Shown piece after piece: positions 1 to 6,851 of a DNA stretch of 10,634 bases (position 1 is the stretch's first letter; each line of letters opens with the position of its first letter). The notes under the pieces were generated by a model. It did not search any database. It saw only the letters and a list, made by a program, of their open reading frames with translations, and was not told the DNA's origin. A program made the position numbers and the translations under genes. Source of the stretch: Desulfosarcina sp. (GTDB taxonomy: Bacteria > Desulfobacterota > Desulfobacteria > Desulfobacterales > Desulfosarcinaceae); assembly GCA_018224455.1 (NCBI GenBank), contig JAGTUY010000293.1, positions 1-10,634 on the forward strand. The letters run 5' to 3'.

Positions 1-1
1 C

Positions 2-1507
2 CTGGATCGCATCCGGGACATTGCCCGTGTGCAAGCCGCGGAAGAACGGCTGCTCGTCTCCATCCAGCGACCCATCGTTCTGCTGGAAAAGCGCGAAAAC
101 ACCTCCATTGCCGAATCGGTTTCACCCTGCAACCGCTATTTCGGTATCATGCTGCCATACGCACCCGTGCATCACCTGCTGCTGGACGCCGGTTTTGCCG
201 CCCTGGTGATGACCAGCGCCAATTTAAGTGAAGAGCCGATTGCCATCGACAATGCCGAGGCGTTTCTACGATTGGGAGCGATCGCCGATGATTTTCTGGT
301 CCACGACCGGGATATCCTGCTGCGCAGCGACGACTCCATCGTCCGTTACAGTGCTGGTCACATGCGTCCCATCCGGCGCTCCCGTGGCTATGTGCCCGTG
401 CCTGTGTTTTTAAAGGACCACATGCCGCCGGTGCTGGCCTGCGGGGCCGAACTGAAGAACACCGTTTGTCTCACACGGGGCATGCAGGCCTTCGTGAGCC
501 AACACATCGGCGATCTGGAAAACCGGGCCACCGACGATTTCTTCCGCCTTACGGTGGACCATCTCAAACGCATCCTGGACATCGATCCGCAGATTGTGGC
601 CTGCGACCTGCACCCGGATTACATGAGCACCCGCTATGCCAGGGAACTGGACGGCATCCCCTGCATCGAGGTGCAGCACCACCACGCCCACATCGCCGCC
701 TGCATGGCAGAAAACAAGGCCGACGGGCCGGTGATCGGCCTATCCTTCGATGGCACGGGGCTGGGGACGGACGGCACGGTCTGGGGAGGTGAGGTGCTGG
801 TGGCGGACTACCACACCTTTACCCGGGCGGCCCACCTGGTGCCGGTGCCCATGCCCGGCAGTGCTGCCGCCATCAAGGAACCCTGGCGTATGGCGCTGAG
901 CCACCTGAGCGCCGCTTTCGGTGAGGAGGCGGGAATGCTTCCGCTGCCTTTTTTACGATCGGTGGGCAGACAGCGTGTGGAGATCATGCTGGCCATGATC
1001 GACAAACAGATCAACAGCCCGCTGACGTCCAGTCTGGGCCGGTTATTCGATGCCGTGGCAGCGATGATCGGACTGCGCGGCCAGGTGACCTTCGAGGGTC
1101 AAGCCGCCATGGAGCTGGAGATGATCCTCGACGATGCCGAATCCGGCAGTTACGATTTTTTCTGGGAGGGTGACGGCACCTGTCGGATAGCAACCGTGCC
1201 CATCATTCAGGCCGTGGTGCGGGATGTGGAAAGGGGCGTTTCTCCGAATACGATCAGTGCCCGGTTTCATAACACCCTGATCTTGCTTTTTGAACAGTTG
1301 TGCCGCCACCTGCGCTCCACCACGGGCATCGACCGGGTGGTCCTGAGCGGCGGCGTGTTTCAAAACAACCGATTGCTGGTCGGGTTGACCACTGCTTTGG
1401 AAAAAAGCGGGTTCGACCTGCTCACCCATCGGCTGGTGCCGACCAATGACGGCGGCCTTTCGCTGGGGCAGGCCGTGGTGGCGGCAACAACAGTAAGCCA
1501 TTCATGA
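2..1507 (+). CDS. hypF: Carbamoyltransferase HypF, 3' part (5' end outside window)
   Basis: The reading frame is open from the first bases of the window, so about 501 C-terminal residues are present. HypF proteins usually have about 750-780 residues, so the acylphosphatase domain, the zinc fingers and part of the YrdC domain lie upstream. The GTG at 29 is internal and should not be taken as the start. Visible are the rest of the YrdC-like domain (RPIVLLEK, MLPYAPVHHLLL, VMTSANLSEEPIAID) and then the Kae1-like domain, with HHHAHIAAC near 676-702, SFDGTGLGTDGTVWGGE near 742-792, RLFDAVAAMIGL, and VVLSGGVFQNN at 1337-1369. Family knowledge: HypF uses carbamoyl phosphate and ATP to form carbamoyl-adenylate and transfers the carbamoyl group to the C-terminal cysteine of HypE, in the cytoplasm, as the first step in making the cyanide ligands of [NiFe]-hydrogenase. 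hypD follows after 13 bases and hypE further on. Assignment is firm. Confidence 0.96.
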   Translation: MDRIRDIARVQAAEERLLVSIQRPIVLLEKRENTSIAESVSPCNRYFGIMLPYAPVHHLLLDAGFAALVMTSANLSEEPIAIDNAEAFLRLGAIADDFLVHDRDILLRSDDSIVRYSAGHMRPIRRSRGYVPVPVFLKDHMPPVLACGAELKNTVCLTRGMQAFVSQHIGDLENRATDDFFRLTVDHLKRILDIDPQIVACDLHPDYMSTRYARELDGIPCIEVQHHHAHIAACMAENKADGPVIGLSFDGTGLGTDGTVWGGEVLVADYHTFTRAAHLVPVPMPGSAAAIKEPWRMALSHLSAAFGEEAGMLPLPFLRSVGRQRVEIMLAMIDKQINSPLTSSLGRLFDAVAAMIGLRGQVTFEGQAAMELEMILDDAESGSYDFFWEGDGTCRIATVPIIQAVVRDVERGVSPNTISARFHNTLILLFEQLCRHLRSTTGIDRVVLSGGVFQNNRLLVGLTTALEKSGFDLLTHRLVPTNDGGLSLGQAVVAATTVSHS

Positions 1508-1520
1508 GGGACGATCGATT

Positions 1521-2612
1521 ATGGCCCTGAAACAAAACGACGCTTTTCACGATCCGCAAATCGCCCGGCACCTGGCCGAACGCATCACCCAAACCAGCCG
1601 TGGGCCGGTTCGTTTCATGGAGGTGTGCGGCACCCATACCGTCTCCATCTTCAGAAGCGGCATCCGCTCGCTGCTGCCGGAGACCATCGCCCTGCTTTCA
1701 GGACCGGGATGCCCGGTATGCGTCACCGCCCAGACGGAGATCGACGCATTCATCGCCCTGGCCCGGGAACCGGAGACCATCGTGGCCACTTTCGGCGATC
1801 TGCTGCGGGTGCCGGGCAGCGGCTCCTCGCTGCAGCGCGAGAAGGCCGCCGGCGCCGATGTGCGCATCGTCTATTCCACCTTCGATGCCGTGAATCTGGC
1901 CAGTCAAAACCCGGACAAGCGGGTGGTCTTTTTAGGAGTGGGGTTTGAGACCACCGCGCCCACGGTGGCTGCCGCCATTCTGGCCGCCCACCAGCAAAAG
2001 CTGGACAACTTTTGCGTGGTTTCGGCCCACAAGACCGTGCCCCCAGCCCTGGAGGCCCTGGCTGACGGTGAAATCAACATCGACGGGTTCCTGCTTCCCG
2101 GCCACGTGTCCGTGGTCATCGGTCTGGATGCCTACCGGCCCTTTTTCGAGACCCATCGGGTGCCGTGCGTGGTGGCCGGTTTCGAACCGGCCGACCTGCT
2201 CCAGGGTATCGCCATGCTGGTGGACCAGGTGGAATCCAGGCAGCCGGCCTTGGAAAACGCCTATCCCCGGGTCGTCTCAGCCGCCGGCAACCCCAAGGCC
2301 ATGGCGGTTATGAACGAGGTGTTCGAGACGGTGGATGCCGACTGGCGGGGGATCGGCACGATTCCGAAGAGCGGTCTGGCCATCCGTGAAAGCTATGCCG
2401 CTTTCGACGCCGTCAAGGTTTTCGACCTTCAGCTGAAGCCTGTTCCTGAACCCAAGGGATGCGCGTGCGGCGCAGTCCTTACCGGCCTTAAAATTCCACC
2501 CCAGTGTCCGTTGTACAAGACGGTGTGCAACCCCATGGCGCCGGTGGGGCCCTGCATGGTCTCCAGCGAAGGCACTTGCGCGGCCTACTACCGCTACCAC
2601 GGTGACGGATGA
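1521..2612 (+). CDS. hypD: Hydrogenase maturation Fe-S protein HypD
   Basis: The 363 residues match the usual HypD length. The ATG is preceded by GAGGG at 1506-1510, which overlaps the hypF stop. Conserved HypD motifs are FMEVCGTHT (Cys36), GPGCPVC (Cys64 and Cys67), the GFETTAPT and LPGHVSVVIG segments, VVAGFEPADLLQG, and the C-terminal cysteine region with CGAVLTG (Cys316), QCPL (Cys329), VCNP (Cys336) and SSEGTCAA (Cys353). By comparison with E. coli HypD, the last group should hold a [4Fe-4S] cluster, and Cys36/64/67 correspond to the essential residues near the iron-binding and redox-active site. Family role: with HypC it forms the scaffold on which iron receives CN and CO before delivery to the hydrogenase large subunit. 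Two further cysteines in the tail, Cys314 and Cys345, are not part of the core pattern as I recall it. It is in an operon with hypF and hypE; hypC is absent at the junction. Confidence 0.97.
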   Translation: MALKQNDAFHDPQIARHLAERITQTSRGPVRFMEVCGTHTVSIFRSGIRSLLPETIALLSGPGCPVCVTAQTEIDAFIALAREPETIVATFGDLLRVPGSGSSLQREKAAGADVRIVYSTFDAVNLASQNPDKRVVFLGVGFETTAPTVAAAILAAHQQKLDNFCVVSAHKTVPPALEALADGEINIDGFLLPGHVSVVIGLDAYRPFFETHRVPCVVAGFEPADLLQGIAMLVDQVESRQPALENAYPRVVSAAGNPKAMAVMNEVFETVDADWRGIGTIPKSGLAIRESYAAFDAVKVFDLQLKPVPEPKGCACGAVLTGLKIPPQCPLYKTVCNPMAPVGPCMVSSEGTCAAYYRYHGDG

Positions 2613-2680
2613 ACCGGCGGCCGTTTTTTCGCCATATTGTTTTATAGCGATTCATCTAAAACAGGAAACAATCATAGCTC

Positions 2681-3691
2681 ATGAAATCGGACAAAATCCT
2701 TCTGGACCACGGCAGCGGGGGAAAGATGTCCCACCGCCTAACGGCCAACCTGTTGCTGCCCGCATTCGACAACCCGGCCCTGGCCATGCTCGACGACGGC
2801 GCCACGCTGCATCTGCCCGGCGGCCGCATAGCCTTTTCCACGGATACCTATGTGGTGGACCCCATCTTTTTCCCGGGCGGCAGCATCGGCGATTTGGCCA
2901 TCAACGGCACGGTCAACGACGTGGCCATGTGCGGCGCCACCCCATTGTACCTGAGCGTGGGGATGATCATCGAAGAGGGCTTTCCCATGGCTGACCTGGA
3001 GCGGGTGGTCGCCCAGATGGGCCGTGCCGCCCGGCTGGCCGGCGTCACTGTGGTCACCGGCGACACCAAGGTGGTTCCCAAAGGGGCGGCCGACAAGATT
3101 TTTATCAACACGGCCGGCATCGGCACGATCGACGAGAATGTGAATGTCTCCGGCGCCAATGCCCGACCCGGAGACACGGTTATCCTCAGCGGAACCATGG
3201 CCGACCATGGCATGACCATTCTCACCCAACGCGAAGGGCTCGCTTTCGACTCGGACGTCAAGAGTGATTCGGCCCCGTTGAATCACATGGTGGCCGACAT
3301 TTTCGGCACCGGTTGCGACATTCATGTGCTGCGGGATCCCACACGGGGTGGCGTGGGCACGACCTTGAATGAAATTGCCGACCAATCGAAAGCAGGTATT
3401 CGCATCGATGAGGACCGGCTGCCCGTCAGGCCTGCCGTTTCCGGCATCTGCGAGCTGTTGGGCTTCGATCCGCTCTACGTGGCCAACGAGGGCAAGCTGT
3501 TGGCGCTTGTGCCGGCGGATCAGGCCGGTCGAGTGCTGGCGGCGATTCAACAATCCCCCTACGGCAAGGATGCCTGCATCATCGGCGAGGTGACCGACGA
3601 CCATCCCGGCCGCGTTTTCATGAGAACCCGCATCGGCGGCGAGCGCATCGTGGACATGCTTACCGGCGAGCAGCTGCCACGCATATGCTGA
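2681..3691 (+). CDS. hypE: Carbamoyl-dehydratase HypE
   Basis: The 336 residues form a complete HypE of the AIR-synthase/PurM-like ATP-binding fold. Motifs are DHGSGGK (residues 9-15), DTYVVDP (55-61), the block GSIGDLAINGTVNDVAMCGA (67-86), GDTKVVPKG, RDPTRGGVGTTLNEIA (from 218), and the signature C-terminus PRIC ending in Cys336. That terminal cysteine receives the carbamoyl group from HypF; HypE then uses ATP to dehydrate it to a thiocyanate, which is the cyanide donor for the HypC-HypD-bound iron. A 68-base gap separates it from hypD, the loosest junction in this gene set; a modest Shine-Dalgarno, AGGA, lies near 2662-2665. The stop codon overlaps the start of apbE (ATGCTGA), which suggests translational coupling. 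All key residues are intact. Confidence 0.97.
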   Translation: MKSDKILLDHGSGGKMSHRLTANLLLPAFDNPALAMLDDGATLHLPGGRIAFSTDTYVVDPIFFPGGSIGDLAINGTVNDVAMCGATPLYLSVGMIIEEGFPMADLERVVAQMGRAARLAGVTVVTGDTKVVPKGAADKIFINTAGIGTIDENVNVSGANARPGDTVILSGTMADHGMTILTQREGLAFDSDVKSDSAPLNHMVADIFGTGCDIHVLRDPTRGGVGTTLNEIADQSKAGIRIDEDRLPVRPAVSGICELLGFDPLYVANEGKLLALVPADQAGRVLAAIQQSPYGKDACIIGEVTDDHPGRVFMRTRIGGERIVDMLTGEQLPRIC

Positions 3692-4725
3692 TTTTTCTGC
3701 GACCCGGGGCCATCCGTGCGGGCCTCCTTATTCTTTTTCTGCTGACGGTATTGTTGAATGCCGCCTGCCAGCCGAAAAGGGAGCTGCAGCTGTCCGGCAA
3801 GACCATGGGCACGACCTATCACATCAAGGTGGTGACCGGATGGCTGACGTCCGGCACCGATCTGCAGCGGCAGATCGACGATCGCCTGGCCTCGATCAAC
3901 AAGAGCATGTCCACCTACGATCCGACCAGCGAGATCAGTCGGTTTAATGCCTTTACCACGGCCAACGACTCCTTTTCTCCGTCGGCCGATCTGCTCGAGG
4001 TGCTGCGGGTGGCGGCCGAGCTTCACAGGCTTACCGATGGCGCCTGGGACGGCACCCTGGATCCCTTGGTCAACCTGTGGGGTTTCGGACGAAACGGGTC
4101 GGTCGGCCAAGTCCCGGATGAGCGTGACATCCGGCAGGCACTGGCCCATGTGGGATTCGACCGCATCGTTCTGGACCCGTCGGGTACCCTCAGCAAGAGG
4201 GATCCTGTCGTCACCTTGGATCTGGCGTCCATCGCCAAAGGATTCGGGGTGGATGCGATCGCCCGGCTGTTGGGTGACAATGGCTTCTTACATTTTTTGG
4301 TGGAGATCGGGGGTGAGGTATACGCCCGTGGCCGGCGCAAAGACGGAAACGCCTGGCGGGTGGGTATCAACCGACCGGAAAAGGAGGCCGCATTCAATGA
4401 TGTCTACCAGGCGGTGCCCCTCACGGACCGGGCCATGGCCACCAGCGGCGACTACCGGATTTTCTTCAATGTTGACCATCAATCCTTCGCGCACATCCTC
4501 GATCCGCGAACGGGCAGACCGGTGACCAACGGTGTGGTGAGCGCCACGGTGGTGGCGGCCAACTGCACGGTGGCGGACGGTCTGGCCACCGCACTGATGG
4601 TAATGGGAGCGGAAAAGGGATTGGCACTGGTCAACCGCCTGGCCTCTGTGGAGTGCCTCATTGTTGTCCGACAGGCAGACGGGTCGCTCGCCGATCATCC
4701 GTCTGATGGGTTTGGGATCCGGTGA
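3685..4725 (+). CDS. apbE: FAD:protein FMN transferase, ApbE family, probable lipoprotein
   Basis: The 346 residues match the normal ApbE length. The N-terminus has a hydrophobic segment (about residues 12-27) ending in LLNAAC, with Cys28 as the probable lipidated residue. The Asn at -3 makes this an imperfect lipobox, so anchoring is likely but not certain. Family motifs in order are MGTTYHIKV (41-49), MSTYDPTSEISRFN (75-88), DGTLDPLVNLWGFG (122-135), SIAKGFGVD (182-190), EIGGEVYARG (207-216), MATSGDY (251-257), HILDPRTGRPV (270-280) and VADGLATALMVMG (296-308), which carries the probable Mg-binding Asp298 and Thr302. Known function: it splits FAD and attaches FMN through a phosphoester bond to Thr/Ser of exported target proteins, such as Rnf/Nqr subunits. 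No target protein is encoded in this window. The start overlaps the hypE stop by 7 bases and no separate promoter is visible, so it is probably transcribed with the hyp genes. Confidence 0.94.
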   Translation: MLIFLRPGAIRAGLLILFLLTVLLNAACQPKRELQLSGKTMGTTYHIKVVTGWLTSGTDLQRQIDDRLASINKSMSTYDPTSEISRFNAFTTANDSFSPSADLLEVLRVAAELHRLTDGAWDGTLDPLVNLWGFGRNGSVGQVPDERDIRQALAHVGFDRIVLDPSGTLSKRDPVVTLDLASIAKGFGVDAIARLLGDNGFLHFLVEIGGEVYARGRRKDGNAWRVGINRPEKEAAFNDVYQAVPLTDRAMATSGDYRIFFNVDHQSFAHILDPRTGRPVTNGVVSATVVAANCTVADGLATALMVMGAEKGLALVNRLASVECLIVVRQADGSLADHPSDGFGIR

Positions 4726-4767
4726 CAGCCTTTGCCTTCAAAAAGTGATTCGGCAGATGATTTACCG

Positions 4768-4824
4768 TTGACAACCCGGCCCTAGTTCTATAGTTGACGT
4801 TGAAGTCATAACAATTCTCATAAT
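4768..4824 (+). promoter_or_regulatory. Candidate sigma-70-type promoter(s) for etfB
   Basis: Two overlapping candidates can be read. The first is TTGACA at 4768-4773 with TATAGT at 4789-4794, a good pair of hexamers but with a short 15-base spacer. The second is TTGACG at 4794-4799 with CATAAT at 4819-4824, with a long 19-base spacer. Neither is ideal, and transcription may depend on an activator. Their position 100-150 bases upstream of the etfB start, inside the AT-rich spacer, supports a promoter in this region, but the exact elements are uncertain. Confidence 0.35.
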
Positions 4825-4909
4825 ATTGATAGGTTATATTCTCATTTAAAACCAGCATAAGTAAAATATACAGGGCCCTTAACGCATAAAACGACGGGAT
4901 CGGCCCCCA

Positions 4910-4920
4910 AAGGAAGGTGA
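4910..4920 (+). promoter_or_regulatory. Ribosome binding site setting the GTG start of etfB
   Basis: AAGGAAGGTGA lies just before the GTG at 4924; AAGGA is 9 bases from the start codon. It supports GTG as the real start, and translation from there gives the standard EtfB N-terminus (MEIAVLLKQVP). Confidence 0.7.
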
Positions 4921-4923
4921 AAC

Positions 4924-5694
4924 GTGGAAATTGCCGTGCTGCTCAAGCAGGTTCCGGCCACCGAGTCGATGATTGAGATCAGCGACGACGGAACCGCCAT
5001 CAAGACCGAAGGCATCAACTGGGTGATGAACCCCTACGACGAAATGGCCGTGGAGGAGGCGCTTCAGATTCGCGCCGATGCCGGCGGGACGGTCACCGTC
5101 TTTTCACTGGGACCGGAAAAGGCAGCGGAGGCGCTCCGCACTGCCTTGGCCATGGGCGCCGATACCGCTGTCCGCATCGATCCGCAGGGAAAGCCGTTGG
5201 ACGGGCTGGCCACCGCCAAAGTCCTGGCCGGAGAGCTGAAAAAGGGCGCCTTCGACCTGATCCTCGGCGGCCACCGGGCCGTGGATGACGATAACTTTCA
5301 GGTTGGCCCGGCCGTCGCCGAACTCATGGGCATTCCGCTTATATCCATGGTCATCAAACAGGACGTGGCCGATGGCAAGATCCGCTGCACCCGGACCATC
5401 GATGGCGGCACCCTGGTGCTGGAAACGACCCTGCCGGCGCTGATCACCACCCAGCGCGGTCTCAATGAACCCCGCTATGCCAGCCTGCCGGGCATCATGA
5501 AAGCCAAGAAGAAACCCATTGACACGCGCCCCCTGTCGGAAACCGGCACCGATCCAGGAGAGCCCATGGTAAAGATCCTTGCCATGCGGCTGCCTCGGCA
5601 ACGAAAGGGTGGCCGGATCCTGGAAGGTGACAGTGTCGGTGAAAAGGCGGCGGCACTGGTCAAGGCGTTGCGCGAAGAGGCCAAGGTGATCTGA
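4924..5694 (+). CDS. etfB: Electron transfer flavoprotein subunit beta
   Basis: The 256 residues match the standard EtfB length, with a GTG start. Visible are the N-terminal KQVP motif, NPYDEMAVEEAL from residue 36, the nucleotide-binding loop GGHRAVDDDNFQVGP (115-129), and NEPRYASLPGIMKAKKK (181-197), the recognition loop whose leucine anchors ETF to partner dehydrogenases. The loop reads DDDNFQ rather than the DGDTAQ usual in electron-bifurcating EtfB, and the recognition loop closely resembles that of mitochondrial ETF-beta. This favours the non-bifurcating class with AMP in the beta subunit, as judged by eye. Role: with EtfA it forms a cytoplasmic FAD carrier that takes electrons from acyl-CoA dehydrogenases and passes them to a membrane ETF:quinone oxidoreductase. 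No such partner gene is in the window. The partner gene etfA does not follow directly but after a 191-base spacer, which is unusual. Confidence 0.96.
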   Translation: MEIAVLLKQVPATESMIEISDDGTAIKTEGINWVMNPYDEMAVEEALQIRADAGGTVTVFSLGPEKAAEALRTALAMGADTAVRIDPQGKPLDGLATAKVLAGELKKGAFDLILGGHRAVDDDNFQVGPAVAELMGIPLISMVIKQDVADGKIRCTRTIDGGTLVLETTLPALITTQRGLNEPRYASLPGIMKAKKKPIDTRPLSETGTDPGEPMVKILAMRLPRQRKGGRILEGDSVGEKAAALVKALREEAKVI

Positions 5695-5885
5695 GCGGAC
5701 CACGACGGCCACCATCTGCATGTTTTTATATCGAAAGATAAATTATCAATCCTCAAGAAATAACAATCGCCAAAATCCAAATGACCAATCAATCACAAAA
5801 ACTAAAATTCAAATTCCAAACCTTATATGAAATTTGGTGCTTGCCATTTGTTGTTTCCGGTTAATCCGGGTTAGGGAGAAAAATC
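5695..5885. other. AT-rich spacer between etfB and etfA
   Basis: These 191 bases separate two genes that are usually adjacent. There is no ORF worth calling. From 5758 to 5822 the + strand is almost free of G (two in 65 bases), being made of A, C and T; after about 5829 the bias turns to T and G. This is the signature of an inverted repeat, described in its own entry. A perfect small palindrome, GATAAATTATC, lies at 5737-5747, and a run of five T at 5723-5727 follows etfB without a convincing stem. The Shine-Dalgarno of etfA (AGGGAG, 5873-5878) closes the spacer. Confidence 0.75.
5756..5858. repeat. Degenerate inverted repeat, probable dispersed intergenic element
   Basis: The left arm at 5756-5785 and the reverse complement of the right arm at 5829-5858 agree at 20 of 30 positions by hand count, with shared blocks GAAA, AACAA and CCAAAT. 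Between the arms there are more copies of the same vocabulary (CAAATTCCAAA around 5810-5820), and an inner pair CCAAA (5816-5820) and TTTGG (5833-5837). From memory, A/C-rich CAAAT/CCAAA intergenic repeats of this kind recur in genomes of environmental Desulfobacterota and other anaerobes; I cannot verify that here. It carries no transposase, so if mobile it would depend on enzymes encoded elsewhere. Confidence 0.5.
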
Positions 5886-6851
5886 ATGTCACAGGGAATA
5901 CTGGCCATCACCGAACAAGTTGACGGCGCATTTAAACATATTTCGTTCGAAGTTATTTCTACCGGAAAAAAGCTTGCCCAAACAATCGGCGGTCCCCTGA
6001 CCGCGGCTGTCATGGGCGCCGGTGTCGAGGCCATGGCATCGCAAGCCGCCGAATATGGAGCGGATCGGATACTGGTGGCCGACCATGAAGGATTGAGAGA
6101 CGGCCTGACCGATGTCTGCATCCAGGCCGTGGCTCAACTGGTGGCAACGTCCGATCCGGCCGTGGTGCTGATCGGTGCAACGTCGCTGGGCAAAGACATC
6201 GCCGCCCGGCTTTCCGCCCGCTTGAACGCGCCCCTGGCCATGGATTGCGTGGGGGTTCGTGCTGACGGCGACCGGATTGTGGCCACCCGTCCCATGTACG
6301 GTGGTAAAGTCCTGGCAGACGTGGGCCTGAAGGGGTCCCCGGCCATCGTGGCCATCCGCCCCCGGGCCATGGAGGCCGTGGCTGCCCAGTGTGCCGGCGA
6401 GGTGGAAAAGGTGGCCGTCAGTTTGGACGGTGATACGTTGAGACTGGTTGAAAAGCACATGGAAACCGGCAAGATCGAACTGACCGAAGCAGATGTGGTC
6501 GTCACCGGTGGACGGGGCATGGGCGGCGACAATTTTGCCGTCGTGGAAGCCCTTGCCAAGGCCCTGGATGGGGCCGTGGGTGCATCCCGAAGCGCCGTGG
6601 ACGAGGGCTGGCGGCCGGTCTCCGATCAGGTGGGGCAGACCGGCAAAGTGGTGGCGCCCAACCTGTACGTCGCCTGCGGCGTTTCCGGAGCCATTCAGCA
6701 TCTGGCCGGCATGGCCTCATCCCGTGTGGTGGTGGCCATCAACAAGGATCCCGAAGCGCCGATTTTTTCCAAATGCGACTTCGGTATCGTGGGCGATCTT
6801 TTCGAGGTTATCCCGGCCCTTACTGCTGAAATAGAAAAATTGAAAGGGTAG
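5886..6851 (+). CDS. etfA: Electron transfer flavoprotein subunit alpha
   Basis: The 321 residues match the usual EtfA length without an added ferredoxin domain. AGGGAG at 5873-5878 lies 7 bases before the ATG. The FAD-binding C-terminal half is complete: GGRGMGGDNF (208-217), GASRSAVDEGW (from 232, with Arg235), QVGQTGK (248-254), APNLYVACGVSGAIQH (257-272) and INKDPEAPIF (285-294). The N-terminal half is the ETF-type Rossmann-like domain that packs against EtfB. Role: it holds the redox-active FAD of the ETF heterodimer, feeding electrons from acyl-CoA oxidation toward the quinone pool, or the reverse. The stop codon is directly followed by the rimO start with no spacing, so the genes downstream are probably cotranscribed. 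Expression with etfB depends on read-through of the AT-rich spacer or on a promoter inside it. Confidence 0.97.
   Translation: MSQGILAITEQVDGAFKHISFEVISTGKKLAQTIGGPLTAAVMGAGVEAMASQAAEYGADRILVADHEGLRDGLTDVCIQAVAQLVATSDPAVVLIGATSLGKDIAARLSARLNAPLAMDCVGVRADGDRIVATRPMYGGKVLADVGLKGSPAIVAIRPRAMEAVAAQCAGEVEKVAVSLDGDTLRLVEKHMETGKIELTEADVVVTGGRGMGGDNFAVVEALAKALDGAVGASRSAVDEGWRPVSDQVGQTGKVVAPNLYVACGVSGAIQHLAGMASSRVVVAINKDPEAPIFSKCDFGIVGDLFEVIPALTAEIEKLKG

Larger units (their letters stand above)
4726..4923. other. AT-rich intergenic spacer upstream of etfB
   Basis: This 198-base stretch lies between apbE and etfB, contains no convincing ORF, and is much richer in A+T than the genes around it. It holds promoter-like hexamers, given separately. 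It also has an 8-base direct repeat ATTCTCAT at 4814-4821 and 4838-4845, a repeated GTTGAC at 4767-4772 and 4793-4798, and a short inverted pair ATAAC (4808-4812) and GTTAT (4833-4837). No strong hairpin with a T-run follows apbE, so I cannot place a terminator for the upstream operon. It is the most likely place for regulation of the etf operon. Confidence 0.7.

Noticed and set aside
29..31. GTG as the start of hypF
   Set aside because: The same frame is open to the beginning of the window and the protein would start inside the YrdC domain; the gene is cut by the window edge.
2600..2630. Possible attenuator or terminator between hypD and hypE (six T at 2624-2629)
   Set aside because: The only stem near the T-run that I can draw is about 4 base pairs (CGGT/ACCG) and does not abut the T-run; too weak to call.
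2738..3604. Long - strand ORF (288 codons) opposite hypE
   Set aside because: It lies entirely antisense to a well-conserved gene, its translation is rich in His and Gly without known motifs, and it arises from the codon bias of GC-rich DNA.
4726..4923. Riboswitch or small RNA in the etfB leader
   Set aside because: No recognisable riboswitch core or strong hairpin series; the region is AT-rich with only short repeats.
5758..5822. CRISPR-like or tandem repeat array in the etfB-etfA spacer
   Set aside because: The repeated words are short, irregularly spaced and imperfect, with no constant repeat and spacer length.
5889..6701. Long - strand ORF (270 codons) opposite etfA
   Set aside because: It is a shadow of etfA; the translation has no recognisable domain and the + strand gene is certain.
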